41,647 nt of DNA from the NCBI GenBank assembly GCA_947586205.1, contig CANPXO010000005.1:1-41647 (forward strand), read 5' to 3'. The position numbers and the translations under genes were made by a program. Below are positions 41,608-41,647 of the stretch, piece after piece. Every line of letters begins with the position of its first letter. The first letter of the stretch is position 1. Source of the DNA: an uncultured Bacilli bacterium (GTDB lineage Bacteria > Bacillota_I > Bacilli_A > RF39 > UBA660). The notes under the pieces are model-generated. The model was not told the origin of the DNA, did no database searches, and saw only the letters and a list, made by a program, of their open reading frames with translations.

Positions 41608-41647
41608 ATGAAAAGAGGATTTACATTAATAGAACTTTTAGCAGTGA
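41608..41647 (+). CDS. Pseudopilin-like paralogue, start only
   Basis: The first 13 codons read MKRGFTLIELLAV. From GGATTTAC onward the DNA is identical to the start of the 37905 reading for the remaining 31 bases. AATAGGTGAG precedes the ATG, as upstream of the giant gene. This is the beginning of a tandem paralogue; the rest lies outside the window. Confidence 0.8.
   Translation, partial: MKRGFTLIELLAV

Noticed and set aside
1..41647. Mycoplasma-type genetic code (TGA as Trp)
   Set aside because: Trp codons in conserved genes are TGG and TGA serves as a stop (for example spoIIGA and the helicase).

Overview
The window looks like a chromosomal segment of an endospore-forming, very AT-rich member of the Bacillota, most likely an uncultured gut Bacilli/Erysipelotrichia-like lineage. 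This is inferred from gene content and base composition; no rRNA or tRNA gene is visible. Housekeeping genes (rnjA, ftsY-ylxM-ffh, ftsA-ftsZ, deoD, a phosphohexomutase) are mixed with sporulation genes: spoIIGA-sigE, a spoVID-ysxE pair, a CotD-like coat protein and two tiny YjcZ-type proteins. TGA is used as a stop and TGG encodes Trp, so the code is standard.

Layout. 1-1357: partial IS1182-type insertion sequence on the minus strand. 1497-3817: a compact three-gene operon of an AAA15/SMC-like ATPase, a small Toprim/RloB-like protein and an unknown 131-aa protein, probably a defence system. 3843-9090: RNase J, divergent from a pseudopilin gene that leads into ftsY-ylxM-ffh, then a CotD-like gene with a sigma-K-type promoter. 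9158-12104: an Rpn-type PD-(D/E)XK protein and a DUF2207 membrane protein. 12238-17522: ftsA-ftsZ and spoIIGA-sigE, separated by an AAA_14/DUF4143 ATPase gene preceded by six phased 22/23-bp repeats. 17523-18176 (no genes): sigE terminator, a second 23-bp repeat array and a 390-bp MITE-like element with 23-bp terminal inverted repeats and a 6-bp target duplication. 18177-25830: Ig-like/transglutaminase membrane protein, VanZ-RDD protein, UvrD-like helicase, two U32 genes, deoD and a small HTH regulator. 25996-31327: a surface protein with an FGE/C-type-lectin-like C-terminus, a phosphohexomutase and a second ATPase/RloB-type pair. 31390-34901: spoVID-ysxE, a small Cys/Arg/Gly-rich membrane protein, a pseudopilin, an NPKTG-anchored protein and two YjcZ-like genes. 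35035-41647: PrsA-like lipoprotein, an Rpn remnant, an unknown gene, an HExxH protease, a 1210-aa pseudopilin/Ig-like giant, and the first 13 codons of a paralogue that begins with near-identical DNA.

Together this is a sporulation/division core into which accessory modules have been inserted: two ATPase-Toprim pairs, one repeat-associated DUF4143 ATPase, Rpn genes, an IS and a MITE. There is also an unusual set of class III signal (GFTLxE) surface proteins with no pilus assembly ATPase or prepilin peptidase in the window. The least described parts appear to be the 1497-3817 operon, the phased-repeat arrays and the giant pseudopilin fusion family.
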